A stretch of DNA of 64,000 nucleotides, from contig JAFAER010000095.1 in NCBI GenBank assembly GCA_023423895.1, positions 1 through 64,000 on the forward strand. The letters are read 5' to 3'. Origin of the DNA: Pseudomonadota bacterium (GTDB lineage: Bacteria; Myxococcota_A; Polyangia; Polyangiales; Polyangiaceae). A program made the position numbers and the translations under genes. The notes under the pieces are model-generated. The model saw nothing but the letters and a program-made list of their open reading frames with translations. It searched no databases and was not told the origin of the DNA. This document shows positions 41,387 through 49,731 of the stretch, piece by piece. Each line of letters starts with the position of its first letter. The stretch's first letter is position 1.

Positions 41387-43030
41387 ATGGAGCGGAGCGA
41401 TCAGCGAAACGAGCGAGATCGCCGCATCGACGCAGGACGCAAGCTCGCGACCGGAAAGGTCGTCACCTCCGCGAACGCGACCGCGTTGCTCGAGGCCGTC
41501 CTCCGCCCCGGCGACCGCGTCTGTCTCGAAGGCGACAATCAGAAGCAGGCGGACCTCCTCGCGGGCGCGCTGGCCGCGTGTGATCCGGCGCGGGTGCACG
41601 ACCTGCACATGGTCCAATCGGGCGTCGTGCTCCCGGCGCATCTCGACGTGTTCGAGCGCAAGATCGCTCGCCGCCTCGACTTCTCCTATTCAGGCCCGCA
41701 GGGCGGCCGCATTGCGGAGATGCTCTTCAGTGGTCGGATCGAGCTCGGTGCGGTGCACACCTATCTCGAGCTGTTCGCGCGCTACTTCGTCGACCTCACG
41801 CCGCACGTCGCGCTCGTCGCCGCCGTCAGCGCCGATCGCGAAGGCAACCTCTACACCGGCCCGAACACCGAGGACACGCCGACGGTCGTCGAGGCGACGG
41901 CGTTCAAGAACGGCGTCGTCATCGCGCAGGTCGACCGCATCGTCGATCGAATCCCCCGGGTCGACATCCCCGGAGACCGCGTGCACTTCGTCATCGAGGC
42001 GCCATCTCCGTTCTTCGTCGAGCCGCTCTTCACGCGCGATCCCGCGTCGATCACCGAAGCGCAGATCGCAATGGCGATGATGGCCATCAAGGGCATCTAC
42101 GCGGAATACGGGATCACGCGGCTGAACCACGGGATCGGCTTTCCCACGGCCGCGATCGAGCTCGTGCTGCCGACGTACGGCGAGGCGCTGGGCCTTCGCG
42201 GCAAGATCGCGACGCACTGGGCGCTCAATCCGCATCCGACGCTGATCCCCGCGATCGAGTCGGGATGGGTCGAGCAGGTGCATTGCTTCGGCTCCGAGGT
42301 CGGGATGGAGGACTACGTCTCGAGTCGGCCCGATGTGTTCTTCACCGGCAGCGACGGCTCGCTCCGGTCGAACCGCGCGTTCTGTCAGGTCGCAGGTCTC
42401 TATGCATGCGACATGTTCATCGGGGCGACGCTCCAGATCGACCTCGACGGAAACAGCTCCACGGTCACAGAGACGCGGATCACGGGCTTCGGTGGTGCGC
42501 CGAACATGGGCTCCGATCCGCATGGCCGCCGTCACCCGTCGCCGGCTTGGCTGAAGGCGGGGAAGGAAGGCCGCCGCCCCGGCGACCAGGGCCTCCCGCG
42601 CGGTCGCAAGCTCGTCGTCCAGGTGGTGGAGACCTTTCGTGAGGGCCCCGCGCCGACGTTCGTCGAGCGGCTCGATGCGATCGCGCTCGCCGACAAGCTC
42701 CACACGCCGCTTGCGCCCGTGATGATCCACGGCGACGACGTCACGCACATCGTGACGGAGGAGGGGATCGCGAACCTGCTCTCGTGCCGCGATCGGACGG
42801 AGCGCGAGCAAGCCATTCGCGGCGTCGCCGGCTACACCGACGTCGGTCGGCGTCGCGACCGGTCGATGGTGGAGCGGTTGCGGCAGCGCGGTGTGATCCG
42901 CCGGCTCGAGGACCTCGACATCGATCCTCTCGACGCGGACCGCAACCTGCTAGCCGCCCGATCGATCCAGGATCTCGTGCGGTGGTCGGGCGGGCTGTAC
43001 CGCCCTCCGTCACGATTTCGCAATTGGTAG
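41387..43030 (+). CDS. mdcA: Malonate decarboxylase alpha subunit (ACP transferase)
   Basis: A 547-residue protein, the normal length for MdcA, which exchanges the acetyl group on the acyl carrier subunit for malonate at the start of the decarboxylation cycle. The fold is that of CoA transferases. Recognisable segments are VTSANATALLEAVLRPGDRV, HDLHMVQSGVVLPAHLDVFE, EGNLYTGPNTEDTPTVVEAT and GSEVGMEDYVSSRPDVFFTG. It begins the operon; the promoter must lie in the 202 bp before it. MdcC follows after 16 bp. Confidence 0.95.
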   Translation: MERSDQRNERDRRIDAGRKLATGKVVTSANATALLEAVLRPGDRVCLEGDNQKQADLLAGALAACDPARVHDLHMVQSGVVLPAHLDVFERKIARRLDFSYSGPQGGRIAEMLFSGRIELGAVHTYLELFARYFVDLTPHVALVAAVSADREGNLYTGPNTEDTPTVVEATAFKNGVVIAQVDRIVDRIPRVDIPGDRVHFVIEAPSPFFVEPLFTRDPASITEAQIAMAMMAIKGIYAEYGITRLNHGIGFPTAAIELVLPTYGEALGLRGKIATHWALNPHPTLIPAIESGWVEQVHCFGSEVGMEDYVSSRPDVFFTGSDGSLRSNRAFCQVAGLYACDMFIGATLQIDLDGNSSTVTETRITGFGGAPNMGSDPHGRRHPSPAWLKAGKEGRRPGDQGLPRGRKLVVQVVETFREGPAPTFVERLDAIALADKLHTPLAPVMIHGDDVTHIVTEEGIANLLSCRDRTEREQAIRGVAGYTDVGRRRDRSMVERLRQRGVIRRLEDLDIDPLDADRNLLAARSIQDLVRWSGGLYRPPSRFRNW

Positions 43031-43046
43031 GAGGCAGGCAATCACG

Positions 43047-43364
43047 ATGGAGACGCTCACGTTCAATCACGAGGCGGCGCGCCGCCTGCCCGGGACGAGG
43101 GCCCGTGCCATCGTCGGCGTCGTCGCGTCGGGGAACCTCGAGGTCCTCTTCGAACGCGTCCCGGACGGGAAGAGCTGCACGTTCGATGTCGCGACGCCGA
43201 TCCGTGGCTTCGGTGAGGTGTGGGCGGCCGTCATCGCCGACTTCGTCGCGCGGCGCTCCCCCGGCGGTCTCCGCATCTCGATCAACGACGCTGGAGCTCG
43301 CCCCGACGTGGTCGCGCTGCGGCTCGCTCAAGGGGCTCGGCTGATGGAAGCGGAGGAGCCGTGA
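43047..43364 (+). CDS. mdcC: Malonate decarboxylase acyl carrier protein (delta subunit)
   Basis: A 105-residue protein that carries the 2'-(5''-triphosphoribosyl)-3'-dephospho-CoA group on a Ser. The attachment Ser is probably Ser 28 in GVVASGNLEVLFE, equivalent to the GSGDLEVL of other MdcC proteins. A GTAGGAGG ribosome-binding sequence precedes the ATG. Its stop overlaps the GTG start of mdcD by 4 bp (GTGA). Confidence 0.92.
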   Translation: METLTFNHEAARRLPGTRARAIVGVVASGNLEVLFERVPDGKSCTFDVATPIRGFGEVWAAVIADFVARRSPGGLRISINDAGARPDVVALRLAQGARLMEAEEP

Positions 43365-44305
43365 CCGAACAACGCGCGTCCGCGCTCGAACGACTCGGCA
43401 TTCACCGCGTGAGCTGGTTCGAGGCCACCGCGCGCCAGCGCATCACCGGACTGGTCGACGCCGGGACGTTCATCGAGCTGGTCGGTCCCGAGGAGCGTGA
43501 GATGAGCCCGCATCTGCCGCTCTTCGATCTGCCGCGCGCGTTCGACGACGGCATCGTGGTCGGGCGCGCTCGCCTCGACGGCAAGTCGATTTTCATCGCC
43601 GCGCAGGAGGGACGCTTCATGGGCGGAGCCTTCGGAGAGGTGCACGGCGCGAAGCTCGTCGGCCTGCTTCGGGCCGCGCGCGACGTCGAGCCCGAGGTGC
43701 GCACCGTCCTCCTCCTCCTCGACACCGGAGGCGTGCGGCTCCAGGAGGCGAACGCCGGTGAGCTGGCCGTTGCCGAGGTGATGCGTGCGATCGCCGAGGC
43801 GCGTTCCGACGGCGTGCGGGTCATCGGGCTCATCGGCGGACGTGCGGGTTGCTTCGGCGGCGGCGGCCTCATCGCAGGCTGCTGCAGCCGGCTGGCGATC
43901 TCGGAGCAGGGGCGTATCGGCGTCACGGGCCCGGAGGTCATCGAGACGAACATGGGCGTCGAGGAGCTCGACTCCCGCGATCGCGCCCTCGTCTGGCGAA
44001 CGGTCGGCGGCAAACATCGCCGGCTGATCGGCGGCGCCGACGCGTTCGCCGACGACACGATCGAGAGCTTCCGGAAGGCGGCGCTCGCGCTCATCGCAGC
44101 GGCGCCTCCGCTTTCGCTCGATGTGATGGAGCGTGAGCAAGCGCGCCTTGCCGATCGCCTCGCGCGCTTCGGCGATTGCGCTGACGGTCGTGAGATCTGG
44201 CAGCGGCTCCGCATCGCGGCGTCCGATGCGATCCCGGACATGCCCGCGTCCGAGCTCGCCGAGCTCGCCGCGTCGTTGCCGGAGGCCAACCATGACGCTC
44301 GATGA
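43361..44305 (+). CDS. mdcD: Malonate decarboxylase beta subunit (carboxyl-handling)
   Basis: A 314-residue protein with the crotonase/carboxyltransferase fold that, with MdcE, decarboxylates malonyl-S-ACP. Segments typical of MdcD are RFMGGAFGEVHGAKLVG, LLLLDTGGVRLQEANAGELA and GLIGGRAGCFGGGGLIAGCC. It starts with GTG within the mdcC stop and ends 14 bp inside mdcE, so the subunits are translationally coupled. Confidence 0.94.
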   Translation: MTEQRASALERLGIHRVSWFEATARQRITGLVDAGTFIELVGPEEREMSPHLPLFDLPRAFDDGIVVGRARLDGKSIFIAAQEGRFMGGAFGEVHGAKLVGLLRAARDVEPEVRTVLLLLDTGGVRLQEANAGELAVAEVMRAIAEARSDGVRVIGLIGGRAGCFGGGGLIAGCCSRLAISEQGRIGVTGPEVIETNMGVEELDSRDRALVWRTVGGKHRRLIGGADAFADDTIESFRKAALALIAAAPPLSLDVMEREQARLADRLARFGDCADGREIWQRLRIAASDAIPDMPASELAELAASLPEANHDAR

Positions 44306-45023
44306 GATCGTCGCGTCGCTGTTCCCGGAAGGGCACGACGTCGCGACCGAAGCGGGGGGTCTCGTCGCAGGCGAAGGCGTGCTCGCTGGCGCTCCGGTCG
44401 CGGTCATCGGCGTCACGAACGCAACACCGCTCGGCGTCGAAGGAGCGCTGTCGCTCGCGGCGCACGTCCTCGCGGTGATCCGAGCGGGTAGGACGAAGCC
44501 GATCCTCGTGCTCGTGGACTCCGGCAGCCAGCGCATGCGCCGCCGCGACGAGCTGCTCGGCCTGAACGAATACCTCGCGCACCTGGCGAAGTGTCTGCTG
44601 CTCGCCGATCGCGAGGGACATCCGACGGTCGGTTTGCTCTTCGGCCACAGCGCCGCTGGTGCTTTCCTCGCGACGGCGCTCGCGACGCGTGTGCTCGTCG
44701 CGATGCCCGATGCCCAGCCGACGGTGATGGACCTGCCGTCGATCGCGCGCGTCACCAAGCTCCCGCTCGACATGCTCGAGACGATGGCGAAGAGGACGCC
44801 GGTGTTCGCGCCGAGCCTCGAGAATCTGGTCCGGATCGGGGCCGTGAGCAGCGTGCTCGATCCGAAGCGGCCTCTCGACGCCCAGCTATCGGAGGTCCTC
44901 GCGGTGATCGCAGCGGATCGCGTCGATCGTCGGGACATGCTTGGCGAGGCGCGTACGGGGCGCCTCCGGGCGGCCGCCATCGCGCGGCGCGTGTGCGAGG
45001 AGGCCGAGCGACATGATCGATGA
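44292..45023 (+). CDS. mdcE: Malonate decarboxylase gamma subunit
   Basis: A 243-residue protein, the second carboxyltransferase-like subunit of the decarboxylase. Typical segments are PVAVIGVTNATPLGVEGALS, VDSGSQRMRRRDELLGLNEY and LLFGHSAAGAFLATALATRV. Overlaps with mdcD (14 bp) and with mdcG (11 bp) fix it within the operon. Confidence 0.93.
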   Translation: MTLDEIVASLFPEGHDVATEAGGLVAGEGVLAGAPVAVIGVTNATPLGVEGALSLAAHVLAVIRAGRTKPILVLVDSGSQRMRRRDELLGLNEYLAHLAKCLLLADREGHPTVGLLFGHSAAGAFLATALATRVLVAMPDAQPTVMDLPSIARVTKLPLDMLETMAKRTPVFAPSLENLVRIGAVSSVLDPKRPLDAQLSEVLAVIAADRVDRRDMLGEARTGRLRAAAIARRVCEEAERHDR

Positions 45024-45696
45024 GACATGGGCATCGTCGCTGCGCCGGCACGATCTCCTGCACGTCGCGCCCGGGGCATGGAAGGAGGCGCTGCGCACGC
45101 GACCAGACACCGTCGCGGGCATCGACGTCCTCGAGGGATGGGCCGACGCTGGATGGCCGGTGATCGTGCGGCGTCGCGATCCTGCCGACAGCGAGGACCT
45201 CGTCCCGATCGCCGTACCGCTGCCCCCGTCTGCGGGAAGGACGAGGGTCGCCCTCGAGGTGCCGCGCGCAGCGGTGTGTGGCCGGCATGCGCCGCTCTCG
45301 CTCGAACGCGCGCGTGCCGTCGCGCCTCGAGCCTGGCAGGCGTCGATCGATGCCCTCCTCGCTGCCGGCGTTCGTCATCGTTCACGGGCATCCGTCTTCG
45401 GAAGCCTGCTCTGGCAAGCCCTGACGGGGCTCGCTTACGTGAGGGCGTCTTCCGATCTCGACGTCGCCTGGGCCGTGGGGAAGGGGACCGACGTCGTCGC
45501 GCTCGTCGAGACGCTGGGCGTCGTCGATCACGAATGCACTCCGCGGATCGACGGTGAGCTGATCTTCCCCGACGGTGGCGGCGTGAGCTGGCGGGAGCTC
45601 GCGCGAAGACCGGAGGCCGTCGTCGTGAAGAGGCTCGATCGCGTCGAGAGCTGCCGACTCGACACGGTGCTCGACGGGAAGGTCGGTGCCTCGTGA
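45013..45696 (+). CDS. mdcG: Phosphoribosyl-dephospho-CoA transferase (holo-MdcC synthase)
   Basis: A 227-residue enzyme that transfers the prosthetic group from triphosphoribosyl-dephospho-CoA to MdcC. It shows the nucleotidyltransferase signature FGSLLWQALTGLAYVRASSD with the metal-binding Asp residues in SSDLDVAW. The N-terminus RRHDLLHVAPG matches MdcG. It overlaps mdcE by 11 bp and mdcB by 4 bp (GTGA). Confidence 0.9.
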   Translation: MIDETWASSLRRHDLLHVAPGAWKEALRTRPDTVAGIDVLEGWADAGWPVIVRRRDPADSEDLVPIAVPLPPSAGRTRVALEVPRAAVCGRHAPLSLERARAVAPRAWQASIDALLAAGVRHRSRASVFGSLLWQALTGLAYVRASSDLDVAWAVGKGTDVVALVETLGVVDHECTPRIDGELIFPDGGGVSWRELARRPEAVVVKRLDRVESCRLDTVLDGKVGAS

Positions 45697-46661
45697 CCCT
45701 GTCCTTGGACACGCGTGCCCGTTCGCTGTCGAGAGCCAGCTTGCATCCGGACGCCCTCGGCGCGATGGCGACGCGTGCGCTGCTCGTCGAGCTCGACACG
45801 TGGCCGAAGCCCGGCCTCGTGAGCCACGTCGATCGAGGCGCTCACCGGGACATGGACGTTTCGATGATGCGTGCGAGCGCGGAGGTGCTGTCGCCGTTCT
45901 TCGCGCAGCTCGCAGCGGCCGGCCAGCGTGGCGCGGCGATGCGCGAGCTGCGTGACATCGGGCTCTCGGCCGAGTCCGCGATGATGCGCGCGACGGGAGG
46001 CATCAACACCCATCGCGGAGCGATCTTCGGGCTCGGTCTCCTCTGCGCGGCCGCGGGCGCTGTCTCCACGGCCGCGTGCGCTGCTTCCACGGCCGCGGGC
46101 GCTGTCTCCACGGCCGCAAGCGTGGCGCCTGGAGCGCTCGGCCGGGAGGTCCGTGAGCGCTGGGGAGACGTGATCGTCCTCGGCGCGAAGAGCTCGGCAG
46201 GGGCATCCGGCCACCGGCCCGGTGCCGACGTTCGTCGACGTCATGGCTTCGGCGGCGCACCCGCCGAGGCGGCCGCCGGGTTCCCGACCGTCTACGGCGC
46301 TGGTCTGCCTGCGCTCGCGCGTGGTCGCGTGCTGGCGGCGAGCGACGAGGAGGCTGCCCGCGTCCACGCGTGCTTCGCGTTGATCGCTTCCATGGGCGAC
46401 ACGAACCTGGTGCATCGTGGCGGCATCGACGGGCTTCGTTTCGCGCAGGCGGCGGCAGCTTCATTTCTCCGCGCGGGCGGCGTCGGCCGCTGCGGTTGGC
46501 GGACGGAGGCGGAGGCCATCCATCGAACGTTCACGGCGCGACGACTGAGCCCGGGAGGCTCGGCGGATCTCCTCGCGATGACCCTCTTCGTCGAATCGCT
46601 CGAGGGGCCGCGCCGATCGCCGTTAGTCCCCATCGGCACGCGCGCGCGTGCTCCGGGCTGA
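45693..46661 (+). CDS. mdcB: Triphosphoribosyl-dephospho-CoA synthase
   Basis: A 322-residue CitG/MdcB-family enzyme that makes the prosthetic-group precursor from ATP and dephospho-CoA. Characteristic segments are TWPKPGLVSHVDRGAHRDMD, ATGGINTHRGAIFGLGLLCA, and near the end IASMGDTNLVHRGGIDGLRF. Between the GLGLLCA and RERWGD helices lies an Ala/Ser/Thr-rich insertion made of three 7-residue repeats (AAGAVST), encoded by a 21-bp tandem repeat. Start GTG overlaps the mdcG stop. Confidence 0.92.
   Translation: MTLSLDTRARSLSRASLHPDALGAMATRALLVELDTWPKPGLVSHVDRGAHRDMDVSMMRASAEVLSPFFAQLAAAGQRGAAMRELRDIGLSAESAMMRATGGINTHRGAIFGLGLLCAAAGAVSTAACAASTAAGAVSTAASVAPGALGREVRERWGDVIVLGAKSSAGASGHRPGADVRRRHGFGGAPAEAAAGFPTVYGAGLPALARGRVLAASDEEAARVHACFALIASMGDTNLVHRGGIDGLRFAQAAAASFLRAGGVGRCGWRTEAEAIHRTFTARRLSPGGSADLLAMTLFVESLEGPRRSPLVPIGTRARAPG
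46049..46117 (+). repeat. 21-bp in-frame tandem repeat in mdcB
   Basis: Three units begin at 46049, 46070 and 46091, with a partial fourth at 46112. The first and third are identical and the second differs at a few positions. The unit encodes AAGAVST or AACAAST, so changes in copy number keep the frame. Confidence 0.85.
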
Positions 46662-46665
46662 GCGG

Positions 46666-47601
46666 ATGACGATTGCGATTCTGTGTTCCGGGCAGGGTGG
46701 TCAGCACCCCGGAATGTTCCGTCTGACCGGAGCCGCTCCGGAGGCCGAGCCCGCGTTCGCGGCGGCGACGAAAGCCCTCGACGGACGCGATCCGCGTGGG
46801 CTCGTCGTCGACTCTCCCGACGCTCTCCACGAGGACCGCGTCGCGCAGATCCTCTGCTGCACGGCGGCGCTCGCGGCGTGGCGCGCGCTCGGGCCGGCCG
46901 TGGAGGACGCGAACGTGCTCGCGGGATACAGCATCGGCGAGCTCGCGGCGTGGGGATGTGCCGGCGTGCTCGACGTCGAGACGGTGATGCCCCTCGCGCG
47001 CGTGCGCGCCGAAGCGATGGACGAGGTCGCCGGGGCCGGGACGGGACTTCTCGCGCTGCGAGGCCTCGCGCGTCGGGCCGTCGATGCGCTCTGCGCCGAG
47101 CACGCGTGCGACGTCGCCATCATCGACGGTCCACGGAGCTTCGTCGTCGGAGGTGTCAGTACCGATCTCGAGCGCCTCGGCGCGGACGCGCTCGCGCGAG
47201 GAGCAACCCGCACCGTGCACCTGCCCGTTGCGGTGGCTTCTCACACGCCGCGGCTCGCGATGGCGAGCGAGCGATTCCGGACCGCGCTCGAGGCGCTTCC
47301 GGTCCGCGCGCGCGTGAGGCCCGGCTTGCGCTTGCTCCGCGGCATCGACGGGCGAGTGGTGTTCGACGTCGTCGAAGGAGAGGCGGCGCTCGCAGCGCAG
47401 ATCGCGCGTCCTGTCGACTGGGCGCGATGCCTCGAGGCCTGCCGGGAAGCGCTCGTGACCACCGTCCTCGAGCTCGGTCCCGGACACGCGCTCGCGGCGA
47501 TGGCATCCGAGGTCATGCCGCGAGCGCGATGTCGGAGCCTCGACGATTTCAGCACGCTCGCCGGCGCGCGCAGGTGGTTGGCAGATGACCGCCGTGGCTG
47601 A
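46666..47601 (+). CDS. mdcH: Malonyl-CoA:acyl carrier protein transacylase (malonate decarboxylase epsilon subunit)
   Basis: A 311-residue FabD-like transacylase that charges MdcC with malonyl from malonyl-CoA. It has the oxyanion-side motif CSGQGGQHPGM, the nucleophile motif GYSIGE (Ser 89) and the His in VASHTPRLA. The ATG at 46666 is chosen; a GTG at 46648 would overlap mdcB. It is the last gene of the operon. No malonate transporter (MdcF or MdcLM) or LysR regulator (MdcR) is present in the window. Confidence 0.92.
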   Translation: MTIAILCSGQGGQHPGMFRLTGAAPEAEPAFAAATKALDGRDPRGLVVDSPDALHEDRVAQILCCTAALAAWRALGPAVEDANVLAGYSIGELAAWGCAGVLDVETVMPLARVRAEAMDEVAGAGTGLLALRGLARRAVDALCAEHACDVAIIDGPRSFVVGGVSTDLERLGADALARGATRTVHLPVAVASHTPRLAMASERFRTALEALPVRARVRPGLRLLRGIDGRVVFDVVEGEAALAAQIARPVDWARCLEACREALVTTVLELGPGHALAAMASEVMPRARCRSLDDFSTLAGARRWLADDRRG

Positions 47602-47701
47602 GTGATGCGCGTCACGGTCCCCGGCGCATCTGCCGCAGATCGACGCGTGTGCTTCGCACGAGCGCAACGCGGGTGTACGTTGCGCATCGGAGACACCAGA
47701 C

Positions 47702-49171
47702 ATGCAGACGCAAGGCGACATCGCGCTCATCGGCCTCGCAGTGATGGGGCAGAACCTCATCTTGAACATGAACGACCACGGCTTCACGGTCGTGGCCTAC
47801 AACCGCACGGTCTCCAAGGTCGACGAGTTCCTCGCGAAGGAAGCGAAGGGCACGAACGTGATCGGCGCCCACTCGATCCCGGACATGGTCGCGAAGCTGA
47901 AGAAGCCGCGGCGCGTGATGATGCTCGTGAAGGCGGGCAAGCCGGTCGACGACCTCATCGAACAGCTCGTGCCGCACCTCGAGCCGGGCGACATCATCAT
48001 CGACGGCGGCAACTCGCTCCATCAGGACAGCACGCGCCGCGTCCGCGAGCTCGAGGCGAAGGGCCTCCTCTACATCGGCACCGGCGTCTCCGGTGGCGAA
48101 GAGGGTGCGCGTCGCGGACCGAGCATCATGCCGGGGGGCTCGCCCAAGGCGTGGGACGCGGTGAAGCCGATCTTCCAGGGCGTCGCGGCGAAGGTCGAAG
48201 GTGGCGTGCCGTGCTGCGACTGGGTCGGCGAGGGCGGCGCAGGCCACTACGTGAAGATGGTCCACAACGGGATCGAATATGGCGACATGCAGCTCATCTG
48301 CGAGGCCTACAACCTGATGAAGGACGGCCTCGGCATGTCGTACGACGAGATGCACGAGGTGTTCGCGGAGTGGAACAAGGGCGTGCTCGACAGCTACCTG
48401 ATCGAGATCACGCGCGACATCCTCGCGTTCAAGGACACGGACGGCGCGCCGCTGGTCGAGCACATCCTCGACGCCGCCGGGCAGAAGGGCACCGGCAAGT
48501 GGACGGTGCAGGACTCGCTCGAGCACGGCATCCCGATCACGCTGATCGCGGAGGCGGTCTACGGGCGCTGCGTCTCGGCGCTGAAAGACGAGCGCGTCGC
48601 CGCCTCGAAGGTCCTCACCGGTCCGTCGAGCCCGCGCCTCGCGATCAAGGATGAAGCCGAGAAGCGCGCGATGATCGACGCCATCCGCGATGCGCTCTAC
48701 GCATCGAAGATCATCAGCTACGCGCAGGGCTACATGCTGATGCGCGCCGCCGCGAAGGCGTACGGCTGGAACCTGAACTACGGCGGCATCGCGCTCATGT
48801 GGCGTGGTGGGTGCATCATCCGCAGCCGCTTCCTCGGCAAGATCAAGGACGCGTTCGACCGCGACGCGTCGCTCGTGAACCTCCTGCTCGATCCCTATTT
48901 CAAGGGCGAGATCGATCGCGTCCAGGCCGGCTGGCGCAAGGTCATCGCGGGCGCGGTGACGTCGGGCATCCCGGTCCCCGCGTTCTCGACGGCGCTCGCG
49001 TTCTACGACTCGTACCGATCGGAGCGCCTGCCGGCCAACCTGCTGCAGGCGCAGCGCGACTACTTCGGCGCGCACACGTACGAGCGCACGGATCGTCCGC
49101 GCGGCGAGTTCCATCACACGAACTGGACCGGCCGCGGCGGCGAGACGTCGAGCTCCACCTACAACGTCTGA
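47702..49171 (+). CDS. gnd: 6-phosphogluconate dehydrogenase, decarboxylating
   Basis: A 489-residue enzyme of the oxidative pentose phosphate pathway, converting 6-phosphogluconate to ribulose 5-phosphate with NADP. It has the Rossmann motif IGLAVMGQNL, the GGNSLHQDSTRR and SGGEEGARRGPSIMPGG signatures and the active-site region HYVKMVHNGIEYGDMQLI. Length is that of the long (GndA) form. It follows mdcH by 100 bp and may or may not be co-transcribed. Confidence 0.97.
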   Translation: MQTQGDIALIGLAVMGQNLILNMNDHGFTVVAYNRTVSKVDEFLAKEAKGTNVIGAHSIPDMVAKLKKPRRVMMLVKAGKPVDDLIEQLVPHLEPGDIIIDGGNSLHQDSTRRVRELEAKGLLYIGTGVSGGEEGARRGPSIMPGGSPKAWDAVKPIFQGVAAKVEGGVPCCDWVGEGGAGHYVKMVHNGIEYGDMQLICEAYNLMKDGLGMSYDEMHEVFAEWNKGVLDSYLIEITRDILAFKDTDGAPLVEHILDAAGQKGTGKWTVQDSLEHGIPITLIAEAVYGRCVSALKDERVAASKVLTGPSSPRLAIKDEAEKRAMIDAIRDALYASKIISYAQGYMLMRAAAKAYGWNLNYGGIALMWRGGCIIRSRFLGKIKDAFDRDASLVNLLLDPYFKGEIDRVQAGWRKVIAGAVTSGIPVPAFSTALAFYDSYRSERLPANLLQAQRDYFGAHTYERTDRPRGEFHHTNWTGRGGETSSSTYNV

Positions 49172-49195
49172 TGCGGCTTGCCAGCACGATCGCGG

Positions 49196-49555
49196 CTACG
49201 GATTCGTGGTCGCGATCGGTGGCACTGGCTGGACGACGACCGGCCATGGCCACGGCTGGACGGTCCGCGCGATGGCGCAACGGCACCGCGGAACATCAGC
49301 CTCGTTGATGTGACAGATCGCGCTTCGCGGGCCGTCGCCGCAGACGCCGTCGCTGAACATGTCGTTGCACTCCGCGTCGCCGGTGCAGGTGCAATAGCCG
49401 TCCTCGCACAGGTAGCTACGTTTGGTGCCGCCCGTGTTCTTCAGGGCGGCTTCGCTGGTCGCTGTCGGCTCTTCGCTGTCCGACGGCGCGGCGGCGCATG
49501 CGCCGAGGAACGAGGCAGAGATCAGGGTCGCAAGGATGTACGGGGTCGAACGCAT
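49196..49555 (-). CDS. Small Cys-rich lipoprotein
   Basis: A 119-residue protein with signal peptide and lipobox (FLGAC, Cys 20), an acidic spacer and six closely spaced Cys pairs (CEDGYCTCTGDAECND, CGDGPRSAIC, CRCAI). A GAGGTG sequence precedes the ATG at 49553-49555. The C-terminus is Pro/Trp-rich. Function unknown; the Cys pattern suggests a small disulphide-rich module. It converges on gnd with 24 bp between. Confidence 0.75.
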   Translation of the reverse strand: MRSTPYILATLISASFLGACAAAPSDSEEPTATSEAALKNTGGTKRSYLCEDGYCTCTGDAECNDMFSDGVCGDGPRSAICHINEADVPRCRCAIARTVQPWPWPVVVQPVPPIATTNP

Positions 49556-49731
49556 GGCGCACCTCGAGAGGGCCGCAAGCGAACGCTGCGGCGGGGGAGA
49601 GACGTGCGGGGCGCAGCCGGATGCTTGCGGCCCACGCCATCAGGTACTCCCGCGCCGAGCCCGATCTGACAGGGCCCCCGCTTTTTTTCGTCCTCGGAGC
49701 GGCACGAAGCGCCGGGACGGTACGGAAGGCG

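Noticed and set aside
43328..45799. Very long minus-strand open frame (823 codons) across the mdc genes
   Set aside because: It lies antisense to well-recognised mdcD, mdcE and mdcG genes, is Arg/Ser/Pro-rich, and is the usual by-product of high GC content.
49670..49690. T-run after GGGCCCCCGC as a terminator
   Set aside because: It would terminate plus-strand transcription, but both flanking genes are on the minus strand and no stable stem precedes it.
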